Notes: generated by a model not told the origin, from the sequence alone. A DNA stretch of 64,000 nucleotides from Arthrobacter sp. StoSoilB5 (GCF_019977235.1 NZ_AP024646.1:1-64000), one strand, 5' to 3'; counted from the stretch's first letter, positions 12,332 through 21,076 are shown. Numbers and translations are program-made.

Positions 12332-14328
12332 GGGGGGACTCTCTGCAGTGCCCGCTCCAGGAATGCCTTCAGTTCACTATCCCCCAGCACGGGAGTCACC
12401 ACTCCGAGCTCCAGTGTTGGCTGCGTCTTGGCACCGGCCGCCACCAACGCAGCCTGGACGTTCCGGCGGGCTTCAGCCACCACCGGCGAATCCCCGCGCT
12501 TGGCGGCATCGAGCATGACCAAGGCCTCCTGCACTCCTCGTCCGTAGTTGGCCGCCGCCGTTGCCCAATGGGTGGCGTCCGACGCGAAGCCCGGCACCGC
12601 CATCCTCGGCAACAATTCCGGCAGCCTCTGGAGCAGCTCAGCGCGGGCCTTCAGACCGCCCGAAGGTGACCTGCCGGCGTCGTAATCCGCCCAGAACTGC
12701 TCGATGTCCCGCCGCAGCTCCGGAGCTGAGGGCGTGAGCTCATCGTCCTGCCAGTCCTGGTTGAGGTCCACGAAGGCTTTGACGGCGGCTTGGACTTCCA
12801 GATCAGGGCCGGAAATCTGATCCAGGGCGGCGTCCATGGACTTGCGGGGATCGTACGCTGGCCCATTCCACGAGAGATCGGCGTAGTTGAAGATGGCGGG
12901 GAGGGACAGGTACGGCTCAATCATTGGGTTGGTGACGATTCCGCGGACTGATTTGTACAGCTCGGAGTCGCGTCCGATCACCGGTGCCATGAAGAGGTGG
13001 TCCTGGGAAAAGTCGTTGACGGGATAGTTGTCCCAAATGAGCAGCTCCCGTGGAGAACCAGGAGTACCGTACGTCAGCCTCGCCGTCTCCGCCGAGTCCC
13101 CGCTGATCCTGTGGGAGACCACGTCTTCACCAGTCCACTGGACCACGATCCCCGGGTTCAGGGCACGGCCAAGTTCCCTCTTGTACGCATTGCTGCGGGA
13201 ACCGTTGTAAAAAGTGGGAACCGTTTGAAGGGGTTGGATGTCTTCCTTCGCTGAGATGAACCGGTCATTCACGTCATTCAGGAACGAAGCCTGTGCCTTG
13301 GCCAGATTGGCCTGGCCGGAGCCGAAGTCCTTGAGGTCTTCGGCGCACTGGACCTTGGTGGCAATGTCATCGAGCGGAATCACAAAGGAACGCACACCAA
13401 TCGAATACAGGGATTCCAGCTTGGCCACTGCAAAGTCAAGGTCCGCCTTGCTGGAGTAGCAGCTATCAATGCCCGGAGACAGGGCGTAAGTAAAGCGGAT
13501 GTGGTTGGCCACCGCGGTATTGATGAGCTCCTGTAATTCTTTGAGTTCCGCGTCCGAGTACAGTGCCCGCCACTTCTCCCGCAGCAATGGATCATCTTTC
13601 GGAGAATAGATGTAGGTATTCATTTTTTGCCGTCCTGCGAATTCGAGGACATCGAGGCGGGCTTGATGGGACCACGGTATACCGTAGAAGCCCTCAATGA
13701 CGCCACGGGTTTCCATCAACGGCCAGTCACTGACGCGGACGGCTGCCATTGACCCATCCTTGAGCAATTGGCGCATGGTCTGTACGGCATGGAAAACGCC
13801 GTCGGCATCACGGCCGGCGAGTACCGCCGTCGGGATCCCTGACGTTTTTCCGGTAGCAATGGCGTAGCCTTCGGCGCGGCCAACAGCGTCCTGGTTCTCC
13901 GCGGCGCTCTCCTTCCCCAGCTCTTTGAGTACAGGGCTTACCGTGGGATCTGCCGCGGTTCCGAGGTACACGGCCGAGCTCCCCGCTGCTGGGCTGTTCA
14001 GGGCCGCCACCGTTTCTGCCGTGCCCCCCGCCCCTGCCACCACGTCCTGGAGGGCGGCGATGGACGCTTGGTCGGTGCCAGGAGAAGCCACGATATAGAC
14101 GTGGCCGTTTAAAGGAATGGGGCCTCCCGTTCCGGCACGAAGATGTTGCGGGACGGGGAAGACACTCGCGATTCCGGTCGTCTTGCCTGTCCCTGGGCCA
14201 CCGGGCCGTTCCCGGGAAACCACCAACCAGCCCGTGACGACGAGAGCGATAGCCAGGGCGGCAACCGCGATCAGCAGCAGGACCGATCGCCTCCGCCTGG
14301 CTCCACCACGGACGGGTGTTGTGTTCAA
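12325..14328 (-). CDS. GH84 beta-N-acetylglucosaminidase, membrane-anchored/secreted
   Basis: A glycoside hydrolase family 84 enzyme (NagJ/hyaluronidase-like) that removes beta-linked GlcNAc by substrate-assisted catalysis. The 667-residue product has an N-terminal basic stretch and membrane segment (about 15-37), then an alpha/beta GH20b-like domain (about 55-195). The catalytic barrel begins at the conserved TRGVIEGFYGIPWS (208-220) and holds the Asp pair D320-D321 in FVIPLDDI. A helical C-terminal domain follows. No partner gene is adjacent; the gene is divergent from the EamA transporter. Exact substrate is unknown. Confidence 0.88.
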   Translation of the reverse strand: MNTTPVRGGARRRRSVLLLIAVAALAIALVVTGWLVVSRERPGGPGTGKTTGIASVFPVPQHLRAGTGGPIPLNGHVYIVASPGTDQASIAALQDVVAGAGGTAETVAALNSPAAGSSAVYLGTAADPTVSPVLKELGKESAAENQDAVGRAEGYAIATGKTSGIPTAVLAGRDADGVFHAVQTMRQLLKDGSMAAVRVSDWPLMETRGVIEGFYGIPWSHQARLDVLEFAGRQKMNTYIYSPKDDPLLREKWRALYSDAELKELQELINTAVANHIRFTYALSPGIDSCYSSKADLDFAVAKLESLYSIGVRSFVIPLDDIATKVQCAEDLKDFGSGQANLAKAQASFLNDVNDRFISAKEDIQPLQTVPTFYNGSRSNAYKRELGRALNPGIVVQWTGEDVVSHRISGDSAETARLTYGTPGSPRELLIWDNYPVNDFSQDHLFMAPVIGRDSELYKSVRGIVTNPMIEPYLSLPAIFNYADLSWNGPAYDPRKSMDAALDQISGPDLEVQAAVKAFVDLNQDWQDDELTPSAPELRRDIEQFWADYDAGRSPSGGLKARAELLQRLPELLPRMAVPGFASDATHWATAAANYGRGVQEALVMLDAAKRGDSPVVAEARRNVQAALVAAGAKTQPTLELGVVTPVLGDSELKAFLERALQRVPPN

Positions 14329-14447
14329 TCAGGTGTCCCCTTGGGCAGGCCGTCTCCGGCTCTCTGGAATGTTGAGTCAAGACAACCACACTGTCCGCGC
14401 AGCAGATAGAGGGCATGACGGGTGCCTCACCAAACTAAGGTTGATCC

Positions 14448-15356
14448 GTGAACCTTCTCATTTCCGCCCTGGGAGTCCTGGGTGTCGCCTCGTCAGGACC
14501 GCTGATCGCCGGGACCTTGGGTGCCACGTCAGTGACGGCGTTGGCGATCGCCTTCTGGCGGAACGCGATCGGCGCAATCGTTATGGCCGCTCCGGTGGTC
14601 ATCCGCGAGCCTAAGCAATTTGGGAAAATCACCCGGCTCGAGTTTGGCTGGTGCACGGTTGCCGCCGTTGCCCTCGCCTTCCACTTCGCTTGCTTCATCA
14701 CCGCACTGCAGTTGACCTCGGTAGCTGCGGCTACTGCCTTGGTCTGCCTCCAGTCGGCATGGATCGCTGTCTTCCAGTTGCTCAGGGGCACACGGCATCG
14801 TTGGCCCGTTCTGGTGGGCCTGGGGATAGCTTTTGGCGGAGTGGTGGCCATTACCGGATTCGACATGGGCTCCTCGCCGCAGGCCCTGCTGGGCGACGTG
14901 CTGGCACTGGCTGGTGGAGCCCTGGCGGGGCTGTACACCTTGGCTGGCGGCAAGGCCCGTCAATCCATGGGAACGGGCGCGTACACCACCCTCTGCTACG
15001 GAATGTGTGCCGCGATAGTTGCGGTGTTGGCTTTGTTCAGCGCCCAACCGTTGGCAGGGTTCGACGCCGGAGGCTGGCTTGGGATTCTAGCCATCACCGT
15101 TTGTGCGCAGCTGGTTGGACACACCGCCTTCAACCACTTGCTGGCCACCATGAGCCCTCTGCTGGTTTCCATGATCATCCTTCTGGAGATACCCGGCGCA
15201 GCGATCCTCGCGGCAATCTTCCTGAACGAGACATTGCCCGCCGGGACGTACGCCGGCCTTGCACTCATTCTGGTTGGCCTCGCGGTGGTTGTCGCCGGGC
15301 AGCGGCGTGGGAGAGGCGAAGCGGACCGGCGCGAGGCCGAGCTGGGAACTGACTGA
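14448..15356 (+). CDS. EamA/DMT-family transporter
   Basis: A 302-residue integral membrane protein with about ten hydrophobic helices in two EamA-type halves (first about 5-140, second about 150-290). It starts at a GTG (NLLISALGVLGVASSGPLIAG) and ends in a basic tail. Drug/metabolite transporters of this type export amino acids or other small metabolites; the substrate cannot be read from sequence. It stands alone between a divergent GH84 gene and a convergent glycosyltransferase. Confidence 0.85.
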   Translation: MNLLISALGVLGVASSGPLIAGTLGATSVTALAIAFWRNAIGAIVMAAPVVIREPKQFGKITRLEFGWCTVAAVALAFHFACFITALQLTSVAAATALVCLQSAWIAVFQLLRGTRHRWPVLVGLGIAFGGVVAITGFDMGSSPQALLGDVLALAGGALAGLYTLAGGKARQSMGTGAYTTLCYGMCAAIVAVLALFSAQPLAGFDAGGWLGILAITVCAQLVGHTAFNHLLATMSPLLVSMIILLEIPGAAILAAIFLNETLPAGTYAGLALILVGLAVVVAGQRRGRGEADRREAELGTD

Positions 15357-15412
15357 GTTTCCGCCGTCGGGCTTGTATTGCCTGAGTTGACCCAGGACGG
15401 CAGGGTTGGCGC

Positions 15413-16288
15413 CTACAGGCCGCCGCGTCGAACGCCCTGAGCTGTGTTGGCCGTGTGGATGGCCCTTAATAGTTTGGCAGGGAAGTAGACCGAGAAGAAG
15501 ACCACCATCGGCGCCTTCAGGGCCATCTTCTTGACGTTGTGTGCCTTGTACGTCCGGTCGAAGCGCGTGACGTAATAACGGTAGTCCCTGGGAGAGTCCT
15601 CAAGGCGGCGGGCAGACATGCCGGACACCATCTGCGGGCAGTACCGGACGTGGAGGTCGTGCTCGGCGAGGTGCAGTGAGAGATCAATATCCTCGTGCAT
15701 CTCGTCCTTCTCATCGAGGCACGTTTCGTCGCGGATGGTCTCCCATGCCGTACGGCGGAGGGCCATGTTGGAACCAAACAGGAAATGGTACTGGTGCTTG
15801 GCCAGGCGTAGCATCAGCTGGCGCATTTTGTCGTCGGCTTTGAGACCAAAGCGGCGCATCGGCATGTCGTAGTAGACCACGGGTCCCGTAGCAGCCTGGA
15901 CGGACTGATCCATGAAAGCCTTCTGGACCTGCTCAACCCAGTCAGGCTCCAGGACTGAATCGGCGTCGATGCGCCCTACGATCTCCGCCTTGGCGCTGTT
16001 GAGGCCAAAGTTCCTGGTAGGAATGAGGCCCTGCGTGGCGTCCTGCCGTAAGAGGACAATGGGACTTTCCGGGTACTCCTGCTGCATCTGGCGAACAATC
16101 CTCGCGGTGCGGTCAGTGGATAGATTGTCCACCACGATGATTTCTTCAGCAGGAACGGACTGGTAGATGGCCGCGATGAGGCACTGGCGAATGACGCTTT
16201 CCTCGTTATACGCCGGGATGACGATTGAAACCCCCGGAAGCTCCGGGACGTCCTTGAGGGCACCCGCAACGGGTCTATCGGCTGACAT
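15413..16288 (-). CDS. Family 2 glycosyltransferase
   Basis: A GT-A fold glycosyltransferase of about 291 residues. The N-terminal signature is VSIVIPAYNEES with DNLSTDRTARIV and the metal-binding DAD in GRIDADSVLE. A hydrophobic segment near the C-terminus (APMVVFFSVYF) could attach it to the membrane. The chosen ATG at 16288 begins MSADRPVAG; the reading frame extends to 16399 but would overlap a hairpin. Substrate unknown; probably cell-surface glycan synthesis. Confidence 0.85.
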   Translation of the reverse strand: MSADRPVAGALKDVPELPGVSIVIPAYNEESVIRQCLIAAIYQSVPAEEIIVVDNLSTDRTARIVRQMQQEYPESPIVLLRQDATQGLIPTRNFGLNSAKAEIVGRIDADSVLEPDWVEQVQKAFMDQSVQAATGPVVYYDMPMRRFGLKADDKMRQLMLRLAKHQYHFLFGSNMALRRTAWETIRDETCLDEKDEMHEDIDLSLHLAEHDLHVRYCPQMVSGMSARRLEDSPRDYRYYVTRFDRTYKAHNVKKMALKAPMVVFFSVYFPAKLLRAIHTANTAQGVRRGGL

Positions 16289-16353
16289 CACTTCAAATCT
16301 AACACCCGGCAAAGCGTCCCCAGCGAACCCTTGGGTTACAAGCTGGCAAACAC

Positions 16354-16386
16354 TGAAGGGACCCCGGCTGAGCGGGGGTCCCTTCA
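16354..16386 (-). terminator. Hairpin terminator after the 11-residue-repeat protein gene
   Basis: A strong stem TGAAGGGACCCC / GGGGTCCCTTCA with an inner loop, located between the minus-strand gene ending at 16434 and the glycosyltransferase start. The T-tract is weak, so terminator activity is likely but not proven. Confidence 0.6.
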
Positions 16387-16433
16387 GATGATGTTTCAAA
16401 TTACGGCCTCATGAACGGTGGCCGATCAGAACC

Positions 16434-17414
16434 CTAGAGCTGAGAGTCCTTGGACGTGGAGGTGGTGTCATCGTCCTTCTGGCGGCTTGCCGCGATGTTC
16501 TTGACCGCGGTCTTGGCATCCGTTGCAACGTTGGCCGTGGAATCCTTGCCCTTCTCGAACGCATCCTTGGTTGCCTGCTCTACTTCGGCAGCGGCTTCCT
16601 TGGGCGTAATGTCGGAGGTCTCGGCTTTGGCTGGTGCAGCTGGCGTCACTGCGGCTGCAGTAGTTGTCGCCGCTGTGTCAGTTGTAACGGGGGTGTCAGT
16701 GGGCACCGCTGACGGGGTCGCGTTGACCGGGGCCGGGGTCTTCCAGGGGTCCTCGACTGGCTTGGAGGCCTTCCACGCCGCGACACCGGCAGCAACCGCT
16801 GCTGCAATGACCGTGACAACCAGCCATCCGCGCTTCTTCGGCTTCTGCTGCGCACCCAATTGCTGGGAAACAGCCTTGCTGGTCTGGTCCGCAACTGCCT
16901 TGATCTGCTTGCTGGTGGCTTGCGCTTGCTCCTGCACGCTGTGAACCACACCGGAGTCCACCAGCTTTTGCGCAACGGCATCCACTTGGGCGGGTGCGTT
17001 CTCAAGGACTTGGTGAACAGCTACAGAAGCGTGGCCCAACTGCTCGGACAGTTTGGGAAGGTATTCCTCCACAACCTTGTCCCGGGCGTGTCCAAGGACT
17101 GGAGTGGCTTTGTTGAGCGTTTCCTGGATCTTGGGCGTTGCGTCCTCCACAGCGTCATGGATCTTTGGCGCGAGGTGCGCCAATCCATCCTGAAGCCGCG
17201 GCGTAACAGTTGCCACGCCGTCGGCGAGGTTGTGCGCCGCAGACTTCAGTCCCTCCTGGATCTTGGGGGAAGCGGTATCAATGCCGTGCTGAATACGGGG
17301 AACAGCCCAATTGACGGCTGCTTCCACGCGGGGCGCCGCCCAGTCGCGGGCGTTATCCACACCAGCCGCAACGGAGTGTTCAAGGTCGCGGGCAATACGG
17401 TCTGATTTCTTCAC
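16434..17414 (-). CDS. Membrane protein with 11-residue proline-punctuated helical repeats
   Basis: A 326-residue protein I cannot assign to a named family. Residues roughly 20-110 form an 11-residue repeat of the type [AST/V]P[RK][IVL]QxG[IL]xxA, seen seven times at spacings of exactly 11 (once 22), which should fold as long amphipathic helices. A further helical stretch (about 110-195) precedes a basic KPKKRG, one membrane helix (VVTVIAAAVAAGVAAW) and a Thr/Ala/Pro-rich, charged C-terminal tail. The GTG start at 17414 has GGGAGG five bases upstream. It is monocistronic, between a glycosyltransferase and the divergent cyclophilin. It resembles apolipoprotein- or LEA-type repeats, so a membrane-surface or stress role is possible. 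Confidence 0.7.
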   Translation of the reverse strand: MKKSDRIARDLEHSVAAGVDNARDWAAPRVEAAVNWAVPRIQHGIDTASPKIQEGLKSAAHNLADGVATVTPRLQDGLAHLAPKIHDAVEDATPKIQETLNKATPVLGHARDKVVEEYLPKLSEQLGHASVAVHQVLENAPAQVDAVAQKLVDSGVVHSVQEQAQATSKQIKAVADQTSKAVSQQLGAQQKPKKRGWLVVTVIAAAVAAGVAAWKASKPVEDPWKTPAPVNATPSAVPTDTPVTTDTAATTTAAAVTPAAPAKAETSDITPKEAAAEVEQATKDAFEKGKDSTANVATDAKTAVKNIAASRQKDDDTTSTSKDSQL

Positions 17415-17567
17415 AACTACCTCCCGATACACATGCTCGTTTGAAGCTAGCCTACGTGTCTTGAGGAACACCGGCTATTCATCTGCAGGATTCTTCCCGG
17501 ATTTCACCCAGCGCGGAACCGGCTTTACAGCCACACCGGCGTTGACCCTGCATGAAAGAATGGGGCC

Positions 17568-18110
17568 ATGACCATCGCAACCGCAAAAGCAACGATCCAC
17601 ACGAGCCTCGGCGACATCAAGGTTGACCTCTTCGGCAACCACGCGCCCAAGACGGTGGCCAACTTCATTGGCCTCGCTACGGGCGAAAAGTCCTGGACCC
17701 ACCCGGAAACCGGCGAAGACAAGACGGGTACGCCCCTTTACGACGGCACGATCTTCCACCGCATCATTAAGGACTTCATGATCCAGGGTGGCGATCCCCT
17801 GGGCCGTGGCGTTGGCGGACCGGGCTACAAGTTCGATGACGAAATCCACCCCGAACTGACCTTCAACGCTCCCTACAAGCTGGCCATGGCAAACGCTGGA
17901 ATCCAGATGGGCAAGGGCACCAACGGGTCACAGTTCTTCATCACCACGGTCAACACCGACTGGCTTTTCGGCAAGCACAGCATCTTTGGTGAGGTAGCCG
18001 ACGAGGAATCCCGCAAGGTTGTTGACGCCATTGAGGGCGTCCGCACCGGCATGGGCGACCGCCCCGTTGAGGACGTCGTCATCAACAGCATCGACATCGA
18101 ACAGCTCTAA
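17568..18110 (+). CDS. Cyclophilin-type peptidylprolyl cis-trans isomerase
   Basis: A 180-residue cyclophilin catalysing Xaa-Pro isomerisation. The core motifs FHRIIKDFMIQGGDP and GTNGSQFFITTV carry the catalytic Arg and the Gln/Phe of the active site. There is no signal peptide, so it is cytoplasmic. The rhomboid gene starts 21 bases downstream on the same strand; this pair is conserved near the origin in actinobacteria. Confidence 0.95.
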   Translation: MTIATAKATIHTSLGDIKVDLFGNHAPKTVANFIGLATGEKSWTHPETGEDKTGTPLYDGTIFHRIIKDFMIQGGDPLGRGVGGPGYKFDDEIHPELTFNAPYKLAMANAGIQMGKGTNGSQFFITTVNTDWLFGKHSIFGEVADEESRKVVDAIEGVRTGMGDRPVEDVVINSIDIEQL

Positions 18111-18131
18111 CTACAGGCCGAACCAGAGCCA

Positions 18132-18986
18132 ATGAGTTACGGAATCCCGTCGGTAGAGCCGTCCGCTGCCATCCCGGTGTGCCCACGGCACCCGGACAGG
18201 CCCTCCTATGTGCGGTGCCAGCGCTGCGGGCGCCCCGCGTGCCCGGAGTGCCAGCGGGCGGCCGCCGTCGGGTTCCAATGTATTGACTGCGTCAACGAAC
18301 AAAAGCGCACGACGCCGACATACCGCTCGCCCTATGGCGGTGCCTTGGCAACCGGCCGGCCTTTGGTGACGTTTACGATCATCGGCTTGTGCGTGCTGGT
18401 TTACGTCCTCCAATGGATTGTGCCGGATGATGCGGTATTCCAGAATTTCGCGTTCGCAAATTTCGCGGCTGCCAGTGAGCCGTGGCGGATGCTGACGGCG
18501 GCCTTCCTTCACTCGCAAGGGTTCCTGCTCCACATAGTCCTGAACATGTACACGCTGTGGATCTTCGGACAAGCCCTTGAGCCTTTGCTCGGGCGCATCC
18601 GGTTCCTGGCCGTGTACCTGCTCTCTGCGGTCGGCGGCTCCGTGGGCTATCTGTTGTTGACTCCCACGTTTCCAGTGGTGGGCGTGGTGGGAGCTTCCGG
18701 CGCCATCTTCGGACTCTTCGGAGCCATGCTCGTGGTGCAGCGTCACCGCGGCGGTGAAACTAAACAACTATGGATCCTGATCGCCATCAATGGCGCCATC
18801 GGCTTCTTTGTTCCCAGCATTGCCTGGCAGGCCCACCTGGGTGGCTTGATCACTGGCGGCCTCGCTGCCGCTGCCATCGCATATGCCCCGCGGGGCAAGA
18901 ACCAAGCCCTGTTGCAAGCAGGCGGACTCCTCCTCGTGGCAGGCCTTTTAGCCGTGGTCGCGTGGTTCCGCGTCACTGCCGGTTAG
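18132..18986 (+). CDS. Rhomboid intramembrane serine protease with N-terminal zinc finger
   Basis: A 284-residue rhomboid protease. Residues 17-53 hold a Cys/His cluster of B-box type (CPRH, CQRC, CPEC, CIDC). Six membrane helices follow. The catalytic dyad is S189 in GASGAIFG and H235 in QAHLGG; the HxxxN-type helix is seen in HIVLNMYTLW. Co-directional with the cyclophilin. The 3' end overlaps the convergent GyrI-like gene by 14 bases. Substrates are unknown. Confidence 0.92.
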   Translation: MSYGIPSVEPSAAIPVCPRHPDRPSYVRCQRCGRPACPECQRAAAVGFQCIDCVNEQKRTTPTYRSPYGGALATGRPLVTFTIIGLCVLVYVLQWIVPDDAVFQNFAFANFAAASEPWRMLTAAFLHSQGFLLHIVLNMYTLWIFGQALEPLLGRIRFLAVYLLSAVGGSVGYLLLTPTFPVVGVVGASGAIFGLFGAMLVVQRHRGGETKQLWILIAINGAIGFFVPSIAWQAHLGGLITGGLAAAAIAYAPRGKNQALLQAGGLLLVAGLLAVVAWFRVTAG

Positions 18987-19611
18987 TTGCAACACTTCCC
19001 CCAACTGTGACCGGTTGCCGCAGTATCGTCCTGAGTTTCTCCGGTGCAGTACGGCGAGGGTCGCTGAGGTAGATCTCGTGATGCCTCCCCGACATCGTTA
19101 GGGACTCCCCAGGAATGAAGCTGTTGTGCATTTCCGCGAGCACTGGGCCCTCGTCGTCGTAAGGGCCTATGTGAAGGGTCTGGACGCTTAGCCCTTCATC
19201 GAATGTTTCCAATCGAAGACCGTCAATTGCCGGCCCTTGGCCCTTTTGGCTGACGATCCGACGCGCTTCCTCGAAGTGCTCTTGAGTGAGCCAATCGGGG
19301 ACCAAATTCATCAGGGTCCAATCCCAACGCGACTTATCCCTGGCGCTTGTGAAAGCATCCATGTCTTCGGCTGACCAGAGCCCTTCCAGAGGCATCACCG
19401 TGTAGTCGCGACCCAACTCCTGTTTGCTGAAGAACTTCATCTTGTAGGCGACCGGATAGATGGCGGTCAGCGCATCCCTGTAGTCCTGAGCGGTGTTTGG
19501 ATCGCCATGGCCGTCGATCATCAGGAACTGTAGGGCTGGAACCGTCACCACGGAAAACCTGCCTTGCGAAGCAGTGTAGGTATCGATCTGCTTTTTGAGG
19601 TCGACTTTCAT
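18973..19611 (-). CDS. GyrI-like small-molecule-binding domain protein
   Basis: A 212-residue protein of the GyrI-like (SRPBCC-independent, COG4832-type) family without a DNA-binding domain. Features are the FLMIDGHGDPN segment near residue 30, the conserved aromatic and Lys pattern YPVAYKMKFFSK, and the C-terminal HEIYLSDPRR typical of this family. Members bind small molecules; the ligand here is unknown. Its upstream side is the gene-free DnaA-box cluster. The ATG at 19611 was chosen over a GTG one codon earlier. Confidence 0.8.
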   Translation of the reverse strand: MKVDLKKQIDTYTASQGRFSVVTVPALQFLMIDGHGDPNTAQDYRDALTAIYPVAYKMKFFSKQELGRDYTVMPLEGLWSAEDMDAFTSARDKSRWDWTLMNLVPDWLTQEHFEEARRIVSQKGQGPAIDGLRLETFDEGLSVQTLHIGPYDDEGPVLAEMHNSFIPGESLTMSGRHHEIYLSDPRRTAPEKLRTILRQPVTVGGSVATNRQ

Positions 19612-19680
19612 CACAAGCGATCCAACTCCCCTACTGTCGCGTTCCTCAGGTTATCCACAAGTGTTGTCCACAGTGTGCGT

Positions 19681-19699
19681 AACTTACATCCGTGTAGTT
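19681..19699. repeat. Imperfect palindromic repeat, copy 1
   Basis: AACTTACATCCGTGTAGTT, matching copy 2 at 19900-19918 in 17 of 19 positions. It lies among DnaA boxes and may be a second protein-binding site. Confidence 0.6.
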
Positions 19700-19899
19700 A
19701 GGTATCCAGAGTGCCATGCGGCCTGTCAGGGCGGTAGATATCCCCCGAATGGCATGAATTCATCCACAGCTGTGGATAAGTTCGACCCACATCCTGGTTG
19801 GTTTGTGGACAAACTCGCCATTCTTGGGAGATCTGTGGATAAACCTGTTAATGAGCGCCCGGAGCGGGCTCTATCAACAGCCTTATCAACAATGTTAAT

Positions 19900-19918
19900 A
19901 ACTTACACACGTGTAGTT
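19900..19918. repeat. Imperfect palindromic repeat, copy 2
   Basis: AACTTACACACGTGTAGTT, with a perfect ACACGTGT core. It is preceded by TTAAT and sits between DnaA boxes, about 219 bases from copy 1. The binding protein is unknown. Confidence 0.6.
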
Positions 19919-20355
19919 CAGGACGTGTTTGGCACCTTTTAGGCTGCAAGCGCGCGGATCCACGCTCGGAAACCCACAAGTTTTCCCCACCTGTGGATAA
20001 CTTGGGGTTAGGGGGGTGTTGTTAAGTGGGTAACTCCCAGGGCTATGTCAGTGACCACACGTGCATGGAGCCGTCTTCGGATAGCATTTGGCTTGGCTTC
20101 GTCCGGTGAAACGATGGTTGAGTACATCCGTCAACACGTGGCTCGTGAACGTTCAGTGAAGACACAGCCACTATCCACAGCGTGATGCACAGTGGGTATA
20201 ACTAGGCTCCGGTTGATCGGGTAGTCCCGGATCGGCGCTGCGATAGGGGTTTCTGCGGAAAGTACGTGGATGTCCACAGAACTTATCCACGCCTGTGGAA
20301 AAAGTTACGCACTTCTGTGGAAAAGGACTGTGGGTTCTGCGGGCAGGAGGAAACC

Positions 20356-20973
20356 CTACTGCGGGCTTTGCTCCAGCCAGACGCCTGACGTGCCCCGTCT
20401 GTGGCTATCCACCAAGTGTGTGTCGATGATCCCCACTGCTTCCATCAGTGCATACATGGTGGTTGGGCCGACGAAAGCGAAGCCTTTCTTCCGGAGGGCT
20501 TTGGACAAAGCAACGGATTCGGGCGATGTGGTGGGAATGTCTGCGAAGGATCGGGGCGCCGGAGTGGTTTCCGGCTTGAAGGACCACACGAAGTCCACTA
20601 ATCCGCCCTCTGCCCGGAGGGCGATGGTGGCCTTGGCGTTGGTGATGGCGGCCTGGATCTTCAGGCGGTTCCTGACGATGCCGGCGTCCAGCATGAGCCG
20701 CTCCACATCCGCGTCTGTGAAAGCAGCGACGCTTTCGGGGTGGAAATCCAGGAAGGCCTTCCGGAAAGCATCCCGCTTCCGCAGGATGGTTGCCCATGAC
20801 AGGCCCGCCTGGAATGCCTCCAAGCTGATGCGCTCGTACATTCCTTGCTCGTCCCGGACGGGCATACCCCACTCGTGATCGTAGTAAGCCTGCATCAGCG
20901 GGTCCGAGGCAGCCCACAGCGGCCGCGCCAGGCCGTCCTGGCCGATGATGATGCCGGTTTCTTCCGTGGTCAT
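20356..20973 (-). CDS. tag: DNA-3-methyladenine glycosylase I
   Basis: Tag excises 3-methyladenine from alkylated DNA. The 205-residue protein keeps LEAFQAGLSWATILRKRDAF with the catalytic Glu, DAGIVRNRLKIQA, FVWSF and SKALRKKGFAFVGPT. The residues forming the zinc snap in E. coli Tag (Cys4, His17, Cys179) appear here as Pro, Tyr and Ser, with only the His175 equivalent kept. It lies 103 bases downstream of alkB on the same strand, so it may be the last gene of the alkylation-repair operon or have its own promoter. Confidence 0.92.
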   Translation of the reverse strand: MTTEETGIIIGQDGLARPLWAASDPLMQAYYDHEWGMPVRDEQGMYERISLEAFQAGLSWATILRKRDAFRKAFLDFHPESVAAFTDADVERLMLDAGIVRNRLKIQAAITNAKATIALRAEGGLVDFVWSFKPETTPAPRSFADIPTTSPESVALSKALRKKGFAFVGPTTMYALMEAVGIIDTHLVDSHRRGTSGVWLEQSPQ

Positions 20974-21076
20974 GATTGCTCCTCTGCGGCCGTCACGCGG
21001 ACGACGACCCCTGCTACTGCCTTTACGGATATTCTGCCCATTACCTGTGACAATCTAGCCGCGACGATCCAGTTCC

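Larger units (their letters stand above)
19612..20355. other. Gene-free region packed with DnaA boxes
   Basis: About 744 bases with no supported gene. Perfect DnaA boxes: 19651-19659 (TTATCCACA), 19664-19672 (TTGTCCACA), 19771-19779, 19804-19812, 19834-19842 and 19992-20000 (the last four on the minus strand). One-mismatch boxes: 19760-19768, 20171-20179, 20270-20278, 20283-20291, 20294-20302 and 20316-20324. The region also holds AT-rich TTATCAAC/TTAATAAC words at 19882-19900. It has more perfect boxes than the dnaA-dnaN interval. Likely a DnaA-binding or titration locus, or an accessory origin element; which one cannot be told from sequence. Confidence 0.8.

Noticed and set aside
19595..19942. 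115-residue frame within the DnaA-box region
   Set aside because: Composed of DnaA-box repeats and no known domain; codon use is unlike the neighbouring genes.
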